NCBI RefSeq assembly: GCF_015550425.1
Contig: NZ_JADNAT010000001.1
Coordinates: 295,928 to 359,927 of the forward strand
Length of the DNA stretch: 64,000 bases
DNA from: Clostridium sp. 1001275B_160808_H3
GTDB lineage: Bacteria; Bacillota; Clostridia; Clostridiales; Clostridiaceae
Reading direction: 5' to 3'
The position numbers and the translations under genes were made by a program. Below, piece after piece: positions 50,480-59,330 of this stretch; positions within the stretch are counted from its first letter, which is position 1; each line of letters starts with the position of its first letter. Under the pieces are notes generated by a model. The model searched no databases, was not told where the DNA came from, and saw only the letters and a program-made list of their open reading frames with translations.

Positions 50480-51430
50480 ATGAAGATTTCTATGTTAAAA
50501 TTTAAAAATATTAAATATAAATCAATTTCTATTTTTATAGTTTTATCTACATTACTCTCTATATGTAACATATCTAATATATCCATGGCAATTATAAATT
50601 CACCAGATACTATCCCATTTCTTGAGGATAAATTTTTAATATTAGATATTAAAAAAAATTATAAACTTCCTCCTAGATTTAGAAGCATTCAAGAACTAAA
50701 TATTTCAGGTTGTGCTCAATTTAGACCTAGCCAAATAGATAATATAAAAGTAGCTATAAATAGCCCTAAAATAACTGTAGTTGACTTAAGACAAGAATCT
50801 CATGGATTCATTGATGATAGTCCAATAAGCTATTATAGTTTTTTTCAACTTATAAATAGCAATTTGAATGCTCAAGAAACATTAAAAGCAGAAAAAGAAG
50901 ATTTATTAAAAATAGCGATAGGTTACAATATTCCAATTTTTAAAACAACAGGTGAATATCTAGAATCATTAAAAGCAAATACTGTATCAAATGAAGAAAG
51001 TACTTGCAAAAATTTCGGGTTAGGCTATAAAAGAATTTCAGTAAGAGATAATTCAATCCCCAAACCTGAATCAGTAGATGACTTTATAAACTTTGTTAAT
51101 ACTACATCTGATGATGTACATATACTATTTCATTGTGATGCTGGAGATGGAAGAACAACCATGTTTATGTCCATGTTCCAAATGATGAAAAATCCAACCA
51201 ATGCATCACTATCAACAATACTTAATGACCAAATTGCTATCGGTGGAATAGTACTAACAGAAAATATTCCAAGAGCTACTTTCCTTGAATATTTTTATAA
51301 TTATACTCTAGAAAATAAAGAATCTGGATTTAAGACTAACTATTCCACATGGCTAAAAAATAAAAAAGGCCTATATAGTGAGAGTGCTCCATTACCTGAT
51401 GAAAATGAACCTATAAATGAAAAAAGTTAA
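50480..51430 (+). CDS. Secreted cysteine phytase / PTP-like inositol phosphatase
   Basis: 316 residues from ATG at 50480-50482 (MKISMLKFKNIKY), with AAAAAGGAGG upstream; a longer TTG frame is unlikely. A signal peptide covers about 1-36 (SIFIVLSTLLSICNISNISMA). The catalytic loop is FHCDAGDGRTTMFM (Cys, then Arg five residues on, HCxxGxGRT). The general-acid loop VVDLRQESHGFIDD is the mark of PTP-like myo-inositol phosphate phosphatases. It probably frees phosphate from phytate outside the membrane or at the cell surface. Substrate preference is inferred. Confidence 0.87.
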   Translation: MKISMLKFKNIKYKSISIFIVLSTLLSICNISNISMAIINSPDTIPFLEDKFLILDIKKNYKLPPRFRSIQELNISGCAQFRPSQIDNIKVAINSPKITVVDLRQESHGFIDDSPISYYSFFQLINSNLNAQETLKAEKEDLLKIAIGYNIPIFKTTGEYLESLKANTVSNEESTCKNFGLGYKRISVRDNSIPKPESVDDFINFVNTTSDDVHILFHCDAGDGRTTMFMSMFQMMKNPTNASLSTILNDQIAIGGIVLTENIPRATFLEYFYNYTLENKESGFKTNYSTWLKNKKGLYSESAPLPDENEPINEKS

Positions 51431-51436
51431 AAATAA

Positions 51437-51463
51437 AAGGGTCTCACATTTCGTGAGATCCTT
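51437..51463 (+). terminator. Terminator after the phytase gene
   Basis: 11-bp stem AAGGGTCTCAC / GTGAGATCCTT with one G-T pair and a 5-nt loop, 7 nt past the stop codon. Confidence 0.75.
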
Positions 51464-51557
51464 CATAAAAATAAGAAATTAACTTTTTTAAGGCAATAAA
51501 CTAATTGAAATTAAATAAATCTTATATCAAATAACTTTTTGAGACTACGCTTTCAAT

Positions 51558-52241
51558 CTATAAATATAATATTCCTAAAAATATAGCAACATAATGTAAT
51601 GTGCTTCCTGCAATTACAAATAGATGCCATATAAAATGATTGTATGGCATTTTGTCTAATGCATAAAATATACATCCTATAGTATAAGCGAGCCCTCCAG
51701 CTACTATATATATTAATATTTTCATAGGTACTAAAAGCAAAACTGCCTTAACATTAAGTACTATGATCCAACCCATTAATATATATAGTATTGTTGATAA
51801 AATAGCAAATTTATCTATCCAAAACACCTTAAACATTATTCCTAGAAATGTAATTATCCACAGTGCTAATAATATTTGCATAGATTTTTTATCACTATTC
51901 AACAATATTAATATAATAGGAGTATATGTTCCTGCTATTAATAAATATATTGATGAATGATCTAATATCCTTAGTATTCTTTTTACTAAATCACCTGGAA
52001 TACTATGATATAAAGTGGATCCAAGATATAGTATTATTAGACAAATACTATAAACCCAAACTCCAATAACAGCATAATTACTACCAGAGTTTGATGCTGC
52101 TATAATTAAAAACACGCTTCCAATAATAGCTAGTATAGCTCCCACTCCATGTGTTACAGCATTTGCTATCTCTTCACCTTTAGTATAAAAATTATAAACT
52201 GTCTGTTCATTTTTATTGCTCATAAGTATCTTTTTCTTCAC
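51558..52241 (-). CDS. TrhA / hemolysin III family membrane protein (PAQR superfamily)
   Basis: 227 residues, seven membrane segments. Family motifs: EEIANAVTHGVGA, GSTLYHSIP (His/Ser site), LDHSSIYLLIAGTYTP, and FIWHLFVIAGSTLHYVAIF near the end, giving the three metal-site His. Called hemolysin III historically, though proteins of this group affect membrane lipid homeostasis. The start is a GTG or an ATG six codons on (52221-52223); no ribosome site decides. Confidence 0.92.
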   Translation of the reverse strand: MKKKILMSNKNEQTVYNFYTKGEEIANAVTHGVGAILAIIGSVFLIIAASNSGSNYAVIGVWVYSICLIILYLGSTLYHSIPGDLVKRILRILDHSSIYLLIAGTYTPIILILLNSDKKSMQILLALWIITFLGIMFKVFWIDKFAILSTILYILMGWIIVLNVKAVLLLVPMKILIYIVAGGLAYTIGCIFYALDKMPYNHFIWHLFVIAGSTLHYVAIFLGILYL

Positions 52242-52306
52242 CCTCTAACATTTTTAATTACTTTAATATATTGCTCTTTAATCAATATATTATTCTTTTT
52301 ATAAAA

Positions 52307-52340
52307 AGGAACAATCTTTTTAACCTTAAAGATTGTTCCT
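52307..52340 (-). terminator. Terminator after ptsG
   Basis: Perfect 13-bp stem AGGAACAATCTTT / AAAGATTGTTCCT, 7 nt past the ptsG stop. Confidence 0.88.
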
Positions 52341-52346
52341 AAAACT

Positions 52347-54392
52347 TTACTTATTTTTTTTCTCATGTATTTCAACTTTATTTATATCTCCGGATATCAC
52401 ATCTATATCGTTATTAAAATATATAAATTTCTCCTTAGGCAAGCCTTTAAATATAACAGGTATAATTGGTGATTTCAAATTTTTTCTCATTTCATCTAAA
52501 GGAAATTCTATTAATATGTCTCCTTCATTTACTATATCTCCCTCTTGAACAAAAGCCTTAAAGCCATTCCCATTTAAATTAATACTATCTATTCCTATAT
52601 GAATGAATACATCAAATCCATCTAATCCCCTAATAGTTATAGAATGGCATGTTTTCGATATTGTTAATACCATTCCTCTTATTGGAGATATTAAAACATT
52701 ATTTTTCGGATCTATAGCAAAGCCATCACCAATAAGCTTCATAGAAAATATAGGATCTGGAACATCCTCTAACCTCAAAAGTTTTCCAGTGGAAGGGATC
52801 ATAATAGAACTTTCTATTTTAATACCTTTTTCTATTTTCTCTATCTGTTTTTTCTTTTTAATTTTTATTTCTTTCCCATCTATGATATCTTTCATTTGCT
52901 CCTTAAGCATATCTGACTTAGGTCCAAATATAGCTTGAATATTCTCTCCGATTATCATTAAATCAGCTGAACCTAATGCCTTAAGTTTACTTCTGTTTAC
53001 TAAACTTATATTCTTCACTGTAACTCTAAGCCTAGTTATACAAGCATCTAGGTATTTTATATTCTTTGGCCCTCCAAAAGCATCTAATACCTTATAAGCT
53101 AAATCTCCATCAGAAATATCTATATCAATTTCACTTTCTTCTCTCTCTCTTCCTGGTGTCTTTAAATCTAATTTTCTTATTATATATCTAAACCCCAAAT
53201 AATATATAGATGCAAATATGATTCCCACAATTAATACCCACCACCATTTTGTTCTATTGGGAATCACACCAAATAATATAAAATCTATAAGCCCACCAGA
53301 AAATGTTAATCCTATCTTCACATTTAATATTTGCATTATCATAAATGACAAACCTGCAAATATACAATGTACAGCAAATAAAATTGGAGCAACAAATAAA
53401 AACATAAATTCAATTGGCTCTGTTATTCCTGTTAAGAAAGATGTTAACGCACCAGAAAATAATATACCAGCTACCACTTTTTTCTTATCACTATCTGCCT
53501 CATGATACATTGCTAAAGCAGCTGCTGGAAGACCAAACATCATAAATGGAAATTTTCCAGTCATAAATGTTCCTGCTGTAAACTCTACTCCATCCTTTAA
53601 TTGAGCAAAAAATATTGCCTGATCTCCAATTACTAATTGTCCAGCTAAACTAGTATATTCTCCAAACTGATACCAAAATGGATTATACCATATATGATGC
53701 AATCCAAAAGGTATTAGCGCTCTTTCTATAATTCCAAAAATTAAAGCTGAAATAGTTGGATTAGTTCCTATCATACTCCTTGAAAAAGCTAATAAAAAAT
53801 TCTGTATAGGTGGCCAAATTACTACCATCATTATCCCTATTATTAATCCTGCTATTGCAGATACTATTGGTACAAATCTTTTTCCTGAAAAAAATCCTAA
53901 GAACTCTGGTAACTTTATGTTATAAAATTTTTGATATATAACTGCTGAAATCATACCAATCACTATCCCACCAAAAACTCCTGTCTGAAGAGTAGGAATT
54001 CCAAGTACAACATCATACATTGGATTAGTATCAACCTGTAGTAAGTCAACTCCAGCTGTTATTCCGACAGTCATATTCATTATTAAAAAGGACACTATTG
54101 CTGCTAATGCTGCAACCCCGTCTCCATTGCTCATACCTATAGAGACTCCTACTGCAAATATTAGTGGCAAATTAGAAAATATAATATCACCTGAAGATGA
54201 CATTATATTAGCAATTAGTTGAAAGTTTTCTCCAGATAACATTGGAAAATTGCTTATTATATTGGGATTTTGTAGAAATGTTCCAATTCCCATTAAAAGT
54301 CCAGCCGCTGGTAGTAATGCAACTGGTAACATTAAAGATTTACCTATCCTCTGAAGAACTCCAAAAGATTTTTTTAGAAATATAGTATTCAT
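52347..54392 (-). CDS. ptsG: PTS glucose-type EIICBA transporter
   Basis: 681 residues, three fused domains. EIIC covers about 1-400 with eight or more membrane segments and the ITEPIEFMF motif. EIIB covers about 420-500 with phospho-Cys about 450 in DACITRLRVT. EIIA covers about 540-670 with phospho-His about 596 in VFIHIGID. It takes up glucose or a near relative and phosphorylates it on entry. It is the second gene behind an antiterminator gene and an RAT site, so induction follows the sugar. A maltose or GlcNAc specificity cannot be fully excluded. Confidence 0.9.
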   Translation of the reverse strand: MNTIFLKKSFGVLQRIGKSLMLPVALLPAAGLLMGIGTFLQNPNIISNFPMLSGENFQLIANIMSSSGDIIFSNLPLIFAVGVSIGMSNGDGVAALAAIVSFLIMNMTVGITAGVDLLQVDTNPMYDVVLGIPTLQTGVFGGIVIGMISAVIYQKFYNIKLPEFLGFFSGKRFVPIVSAIAGLIIGIMMVVIWPPIQNFLLAFSRSMIGTNPTISALIFGIIERALIPFGLHHIWYNPFWYQFGEYTSLAGQLVIGDQAIFFAQLKDGVEFTAGTFMTGKFPFMMFGLPAAALAMYHEADSDKKKVVAGILFSGALTSFLTGITEPIEFMFLFVAPILFAVHCIFAGLSFMIMQILNVKIGLTFSGGLIDFILFGVIPNRTKWWWVLIVGIIFASIYYLGFRYIIRKLDLKTPGREREESEIDIDISDGDLAYKVLDAFGGPKNIKYLDACITRLRVTVKNISLVNRSKLKALGSADLMIIGENIQAIFGPKSDMLKEQMKDIIDGKEIKIKKKKQIEKIEKGIKIESSIMIPSTGKLLRLEDVPDPIFSMKLIGDGFAIDPKNNVLISPIRGMVLTISKTCHSITIRGLDGFDVFIHIGIDSINLNGNGFKAFVQEGDIVNEGDILIEFPLDEMRKNLKSPIIPVIFKGLPKEKFIYFNNDIDVISGDINKVEIHEKKNK

Positions 54393-54422
54393 TTTTCCTC
54401 CTAATAATCCTATATTAAAGTA

Positions 54423-54457
54423 AAGACTTAAGCACTAAATTCTTAGGCTTAAGTCTT
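54423..54457 (-). terminator. Hairpin between the antiterminator and ptsG genes
   Basis: Perfect 11-bp stem AAGACTTAAGC / GCTTAAGTCTT with a 13-nt loop and a T-rich tail (TTTACTTT). No RAT sequence precedes it, so it may simply reduce read-through into ptsG. Confidence 0.55.
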
Positions 54458-54467
54458 AATAAACATA

Positions 54468-55316
54468 TTAATGATTACTTCGCAGTACAGAGATAACTCT
54501 GTGTATATGCATAGTTAAATATACTATTTCATCTTCATTTACTTTATAATCATAATTACTTTCTATATATTTTTGTATCTTTTTAGCGCAATCATAAGCT
54601 TCGGGATAACTTTTGGATGCTATATCCAAAAATTCGCTACTATCATCATTATTTTGATTATTTGTTACTACTCTCTTTGCAAAATACTTAAGGTGAGTTA
54701 ATAATCTATCATAGTTTAAATCTTCTTCATTAAACTCAACTGAGTAGTAATATCTAATTACGTTTAACACACCTTTAATTATGTTAGTTGCAAGTACTGA
54801 TTCTTTTGCCGTTTCCTGATAACTTGCATTAACCAGATGTAAAGCAATAAACCCAGCTTCATCTTCAGGTAAATTTATTTTCAATCTATTATTTATATAA
54901 TCTACTGCCCATAGGGCTATTTTATATTCTTCTTTGTGTATTCTTCTTATTTCATCTAATAAATCATTTTTAATTTTAACATTATTTTTATATCTCTTAA
55001 TCGCAAATGCAATGTGATCAGATAAAGAAATATATATTTGTTTATCTAAATTTCTATTTAACTCTTTATCTGCATAAGATATAATTTCATGAGATAATTC
55101 AAATATACCATCAGGTATTTGATTTATAAGCTTTTTAAGTTTATTACCCATTCGCTTATCATCTACTACAAATATTTTTTCTATTTTATTTTCTTCTATT
55201 TCTTGCCCTACTTTCCTCTTGAAGGCGATCCCAGATCCCATAAGAATAACTTCTTTCTTAGTCTTTGGATCTATTGAAACAACAACATTATTGTTTAATA
55301 TCTTTTCTACAACCAT
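54468..55316 (-). CDS. glcT: BglG/LicT-family transcriptional antiterminator
   Basis: 282 residues: an RNA-binding CAT domain (about 1-57, VEKILNNNVVVSIDP) then two PRD domains (about 70-170 with HEIISYAD and SLSDHIAFA; about 177-280 with ALHLVNA and YLTMHIHRV), each with the His that PTS enzymes phosphorylate. It binds the RAT in its own leader to stop termination when sugar is present. The gene heads the operon with ptsG, which suggests it is GlcT-like. Confidence 0.9.
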   Translation of the reverse strand: MVVEKILNNNVVVSIDPKTKKEVILMGSGIAFKRKVGQEIEENKIEKIFVVDDKRMGNKLKKLINQIPDGIFELSHEIISYADKELNRNLDKQIYISLSDHIAFAIKRYKNNVKIKNDLLDEIRRIHKEEYKIALWAVDYINNRLKINLPEDEAGFIALHLVNASYQETAKESVLATNIIKGVLNVIRYYYSVEFNEEDLNYDRLLTHLKYFAKRVVTNNQNNDDSSEFLDIASKSYPEAYDCAKKIQKYIESNYDYKVNEDEIVYLTMHIHRVISVLRSNH

Positions 55317-55350
55317 ATTACCTTCATTCTCCTAACACTTGGAAAATAAA

Positions 55351-55385
55351 ATACCTAAATCAAGATATTATCTTAATTTAGGTAT
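55351..55385 (-). terminator. Regulated leader terminator overlapped by the RAT
   Basis: 16-bp arms (55351-55366 and 55370-55385) with a U-G wobble, then TTTTATTTT. Its upstream arm shares bases with the RAT (55381-55385), so the two structures exclude each other. Confidence 0.85.
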
Positions 55386-55408
55386 TGCCTGCTTTACAGT
55401 AACAATCC
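55381..55408 (-). promoter_or_regulatory. Ribonucleic antiterminator (RAT) target of the LicT/GlcT-type protein
   Basis: On the minus strand the 28-nt element begins GGATTGTTACTG and ends AAAGCAGGCAATACC, matching the SacY/LicT-type RAT. When the protein binds, the terminator at 55351-55385 cannot fold. Confidence 0.9.
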
Positions 55409-55427
55409 ATTTACTTACTTATTTATT

Positions 55428-55456
55428 ATGATAGCATTGTAAACAACTACTGTCAA
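55428..55456 (-). promoter_or_regulatory. Promoter of the antiterminator-ptsG operon
   Basis: -35 TTGACA (55451-55456), 17-nt spacer, -10 TATCAT (55428-55433) on the minus strand; it places the RAT near the start of the transcript. Confidence 0.75.
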
Positions 55457-55529
55457 GCGCATACCATTAAATTTATACATATTTATCCATTTTTTTAATT
55501 CATTAACATCGCCATTACATTTATCTACT

Positions 55530-58500
55530 TTACATAGTATATTTAGTAGGTAATATTATTATAAATTCACTACCTTTTTCAGGTGCACTTCTGACAAATA
55601 TTTTACCATTATGTAATGTAACTAATTGCTTTGTTACTGTTAACCCTAAGCCACTTCCTCCATGTTCTTCTGATACATCATTATAAGCTTGACCAAATCT
55701 ATCAAATATAGCATCATGATATTTTTTTTCTATTCCAATACCAGAATCCTTAACCGATATCTTTACCTTCTTACCTAAATCTATTATTCTTACTTCTATT
55801 TTCCCACCCCTTGGTGTAAACTTAACTGCATTTCCAACTAGATTTACAATACATTTTTCTATTTCACTACCATCGCACTCTATTATTTTCTCTTCTACTT
55901 CTGGATCAATTATTAGCTCTATACCATTTGCTTCAACAAAATCCTTCATAGATAAAACAACTTCCTCTACCAAATAAACAATATCATATTTTTCAATTCT
56001 TAATTTATAAGATCCAGATTCAATTTTAGATGTATCTATTATATTATTTATTAACTTCAATAACCTATCAGAATTTCTTCTCAAAGTACTCATATAATAA
56101 GAAAGCTTTTCTTTAGGTATTTCCTTATCTTCTTCATTTAATTTAGTTATTAATTGTTGAGTTGATATAATAACATTAAGTGGAGTTCTAAGCTCATGAG
56201 ATAAATTAACAAAATAATTATTTTTATATTTTTCATTTTTTATTAGCTTATCATATAACTCTTTGTTTTCTTTAAACTTATTATTTAACTCATGAGTTCT
56301 TTGCTCTACTAAACTATCTAATATCTTCACCCTGTTCCATATTATATAAAGTGCTAAGAAGCCTATTAAAGCATATATTACATAAGCTAATGGTGTTTTC
56401 CAAGGTTTCATTTCAACTTCAAAAGTTACTGTGGTCGCTTTACTCCAATCTCCGCTTGAATTTCTTGCAACAACTTGAAATTTATATATTCCTGAATCTA
56501 GGTTTGTATAACTTACATAATTTCTATCATCAGAAAAAATCCAATTTTCATCTAATCCATCTAATTTATATGCATATTGAATTTTACTTACATTTCTATA
56601 ATCAGGCATAAAAAAGTTAAATTGTATATTGCTATTCTTATAACCTATTTTTATATTAGATATATCTAGAATTTCTTTTTCTCCACTATAGACACTATCA
56701 ATAACTACATTAGGAGAAAACTTTTTCTCTTCCAATTGGTTTGGATAAAAACAAGTTAGCCCATTTATTCCTCCAAAAAACATTTCTCCACTTTTGCTCT
56801 TAAAATATGAATAACCATTAAATTCATTGCTTTGAAGTCCATCTGTAACATTATAGTCAACAAATTTATCATTTTTTATATCAAATTTTGATATTCCATA
56901 ATTTGTACTTATCCATGGATTATCATAATCATCTATTAAAATACCATTTATAAAGTTATTTGATAAACCTGAACTTTCTGTGTATTTATGAAACTTTTCT
57001 GTACTTCTATCAAATTTATTTAATCCGTATTGGCTTCCTATCCAAATATTATTTTTACTATCTACCGCTATAGCTTTTAATGCATTAAAGCTTATGCTAT
57101 GTTTATCTTCTTCATCATTTCTATAACTTTTTATCTCATTTGTATTTTTATTTATTTTAATTAATCCACCGTTTAAGCCTGAAGCTATCCATATAACCCC
57201 ATCCTTATCTTGAACTATATCTGAAAACATATTTTCAGTTATTCCATTTTTAATAAAAATGTCCTTATATGATTTAAATGTATTCTTTCTATCAAAAGTA
57301 CATAGTCCATATCTAGTTCCTATCCATAATAGACCTTCATTATCAATATATAATGTTCTAACATCATTAGACACTAAGCTATTTTTATTATCTTCATCAT
57401 AATATCTAGTAAATTTCTTTGTTAGTTTATCATACTTATTTAATCCCGATTCTGTTGCTATCCAAATTTCATTTTCTATCCCAACTATATCTCTTATATA
57501 ATCATTGCTTAAAGAATTTTCATCATTTGAGCTTTTAAATTTAGTTATCATTCCACTTTTTCTATCTATTACATTTAATCCTTCATGTACTGTTCCAACC
57601 CATAAAAGGCCTTCATCATCTTCATATATTCCAGCCATCATATTTTCACTTAATGAATTAGTATTAAAAGGATCATTTTTATAATTCTTGAATGAATTTT
57701 GAGGGTTAAATAAACTTATTCCATCATAAGTTCCAACCCAAATTGCACCAGATTTATCTTCAAACAAACTTAATATATTATTACTTACTATGCTTTGTGG
57801 ATCATATACTTTAGATTTATAATTAATAAATTTATTTTCTTCCTCAATCAGTCTACTTAATCCATTATTAGTTGCAATCCATAATTCACCTTTGCTATCT
57901 CTTAATATGTATCGTACAAAATTTCCTGCTATGGAAGAGTCGTCGTTAGGATCATTTTTAAAAATTTCTATTTTATCAGTTTTTAAATTAAGTTTATTCA
58001 ACCCACCATTATATGTACCAATCCAGAGATTATCCAAATTATCAGCATATAGCTTAAATATGAAATTATCACTAATAGAGTTATCTCCTCCATTAGAATA
58101 GTATTTAATAACTTCATTTGAAGTACCTGTTATTTTATTTAAGCCATTATCCGTTCCAACCCAATAGCTACCATAAACATCCTCTACAATCGAATATACA
58201 ACTTGACTACTTAATGAATGCTTTTTATCTTCTGAATTATATAGTCGTATAAAATTATCATCTTCTTCATTATATAAATTTAAGCCATCTTCTGTCGCTA
58301 TGTATATATCACCTTTTGAATCTACTAATATTTCTGTTATATTGTAATTTGATAAATTACATCCATTTACTTCTGGCAAATATGTTGTTATTTCATTTGT
58401 ATGTGTATTTATCTTATTTAATCCTATAGATGTACCAACCCATATGTTTCCTTCATAATCTTCTGTTATTGCAGAAATATAGTTAGCACTTATACTATTC

Positions 58501-58769
58501 GGCTTATCTTCAATATATCTAAATACTTCAAACTTATCTCCATTGTATCTGTTTAATCCATCTGCTGTTCCAATCCACATATATCCTTTACTATCCTGAA
58601 ACAAATACTCTACAGATGTTTGCGATAACCCATCTTCAACTGTTATTCTTTTAAAATTTATATTTTTATCATCATTTGTTATAGCAAATGTACTCATTGT
58701 ACTCATATTTATTATTAAAATAATACTTACTATAAATATAAGCAAAACTTTACATGACCTTTTTCTCAT
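55530..58769 (-). CDS. Orphan two-component sensor kinase with two beta-propellers and a Y_Y_Y domain
   Basis: 1079 residues from ATG at 58767-58769 with GAGGG upstream. Signal or anchor at about 10-30. Fourteen repeats like NIWVGTSIGLNKI or LLWIGTRYGLCTF form two seven-bladed propellers (about 45-690). A Y_Y_Y domain (about 700-790), one membrane segment (about 797-815), HisKA with phospho-His about 857 (LSHELRTPLN) and an HATPase (NLVGNAVKFTP, DSGIGIEKKY, GGSGLGLTV) follow. There is no receiver or AraC domain, and no response regulator gene is nearby. It likely senses an extracellular glycan or related ligand. Confidence 0.92.
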   Translation of the reverse strand: MRKRSCKVLLIFIVSIILIINMSTMSTFAITNDDKNINFKRITVEDGLSQTSVEYLFQDSKGYMWIGTADGLNRYNGDKFEVFRYIEDKPNSISANYISAITEDYEGNIWVGTSIGLNKINTHTNEITTYLPEVNGCNLSNYNITEILVDSKGDIYIATEDGLNLYNEEDDNFIRLYNSEDKKHSLSSQVVYSIVEDVYGSYWVGTDNGLNKITGTSNEVIKYYSNGGDNSISDNFIFKLYADNLDNLWIGTYNGGLNKLNLKTDKIEIFKNDPNDDSSIAGNFVRYILRDSKGELWIATNNGLSRLIEEENKFINYKSKVYDPQSIVSNNILSLFEDKSGAIWVGTYDGISLFNPQNSFKNYKNDPFNTNSLSENMMAGIYEDDEGLLWVGTVHEGLNVIDRKSGMITKFKSSNDENSLSNDYIRDIVGIENEIWIATESGLNKYDKLTKKFTRYYDEDNKNSLVSNDVRTLYIDNEGLLWIGTRYGLCTFDRKNTFKSYKDIFIKNGITENMFSDIVQDKDGVIWIASGLNGGLIKINKNTNEIKSYRNDEEDKHSISFNALKAIAVDSKNNIWIGSQYGLNKFDRSTEKFHKYTESSGLSNNFINGILIDDYDNPWISTNYGISKFDIKNDKFVDYNVTDGLQSNEFNGYSYFKSKSGEMFFGGINGLTCFYPNQLEEKKFSPNVVIDSVYSGEKEILDISNIKIGYKNSNIQFNFFMPDYRNVSKIQYAYKLDGLDENWIFSDDRNYVSYTNLDSGIYKFQVVARNSSGDWSKATTVTFEVEMKPWKTPLAYVIYALIGFLALYIIWNRVKILDSLVEQRTHELNNKFKENKELYDKLIKNEKYKNNYFVNLSHELRTPLNVIISTQQLITKLNEEDKEIPKEKLSYYMSTLRRNSDRLLKLINNIIDTSKIESGSYKLRIEKYDIVYLVEEVVLSMKDFVEANGIELIIDPEVEEKIIECDGSEIEKCIVNLVGNAVKFTPRGGKIEVRIIDLGKKVKISVKDSGIGIEKKYHDAIFDRFGQAYNDVSEEHGGSGLGLTVTKQLVTLHNGKIFVRSAPEKGSEFIIILPTKYTM

Positions 58770-58890
58770 ATTCATCCCTCGTAAAAATTCTAAGATTCTT
58801 ATAATTAAGTAAATATATTATATCAAATTTCTTATCTATTTATATAAATTTATAGTATATTTACATAATTATTTACAGTTTTTCAACAAA

Positions 58891-58925
58891 AAATAAGAGA
58901 GTGTAATTTTTACACTCTCTTATTT
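58891..58925 (-). terminator. Terminator of tRNA-Trp copy 1
   Basis: Perfect 16-bp stem AAATAAGAGAGTGTAA / TTACACTCTCTTATTT directly at the CCA end, then TTTTTT on the minus strand. Confidence 0.9.
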
Positions 58926-59000
58926 GGCAGGGGCAGTAGGAATCGAACCCACAACCAACGGTTTTGGAGACCGCTACTCTACCAATTGAGCTATACCCCT
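58925..59000 (-). tRNA. tRNA-Trp (anticodon CCA), copy 1
   Basis: 76 nt including encoded CCA. Acceptor stem AGGGGTA / TGCCCCT, D loop AATTGGTAGA, anticodon loop CTCCAAA with anticodon CCA, T loop GTTCGATTC. Identical to the copy at 59203-59278. Confidence 0.97.
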
Positions 59001-59012
59001 TCAACAAGACAT

Positions 59013-59042
59013 ATTTTATCATGATATTTTGATACTTGTCAA
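59013..59042 (-). promoter_or_regulatory. Promoter of tRNA-Trp copy 1
   Basis: -35 TTGACA (59037-59042), 18-nt spacer, extended -10 TGA-TAAAAT (59013-59018), close to the mature 5' end. Confidence 0.7.
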
Positions 59043-59170
59043 TAAAATAATTTACTTATCTTTCAATTATTTAATATACTATTCAGATTATTAATTGTAT
59101 ATTTTTTTAATATACAATTCTTATCTACATACATTTTTTAAGTTATAGTACTAACAAAAATCTTCAAAAA

Positions 59171-59202
59171 AATAAATCGATAATATTCATTACCGATTTA
59201 TT
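59171..59202 (-). terminator. Terminator of tRNA-Trp copy 2
   Basis: 9-bp stem AATAAATCG / CGATTTATT immediately after the CCA end, followed by TTTTTTT on the minus strand. Confidence 0.8.
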
Positions 59203-59278
59203 TGGCAGGGGCAGTAGGAATCGAACCCACAACCAACGGTTTTGGAGACCGCTACTCTACCAATTGAGCTATACCCCT
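59203..59278 (-). tRNA. tRNA-Trp (anticodon CCA), copy 2
   Basis: Same 76-nt sequence as copy 1, with CCA encoded, located 202 nt upstream of it in the transcription direction. Each copy has its own promoter and terminator. Confidence 0.97.
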
Positions 59279-59292
59279 TTGCAACAATAATT

Positions 59293-59321
59293 ATTATATA
59301 TTATGTATCAGTAAAAATCAA
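59293..59321 (-). promoter_or_regulatory. Promoter of tRNA-Trp copy 2
   Basis: -35 TTGATT (59316-59321), 17-nt spacer, -10 TATAAT (59293-59298). Confidence 0.7.
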
Positions 59322-59330
59322 CTATTAAAA

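Noticed and set aside
56351..56611. Plus-strand open frame opposite the sensor kinase
   Set aside because: It is antisense to a strong coding region, has no family features and no ribosome site.
57700..58700. Regular repeats in DNA that might suggest a tandem array
   Set aside because: They are the protein-level propeller repeats of the sensor kinase, diverged at base level.
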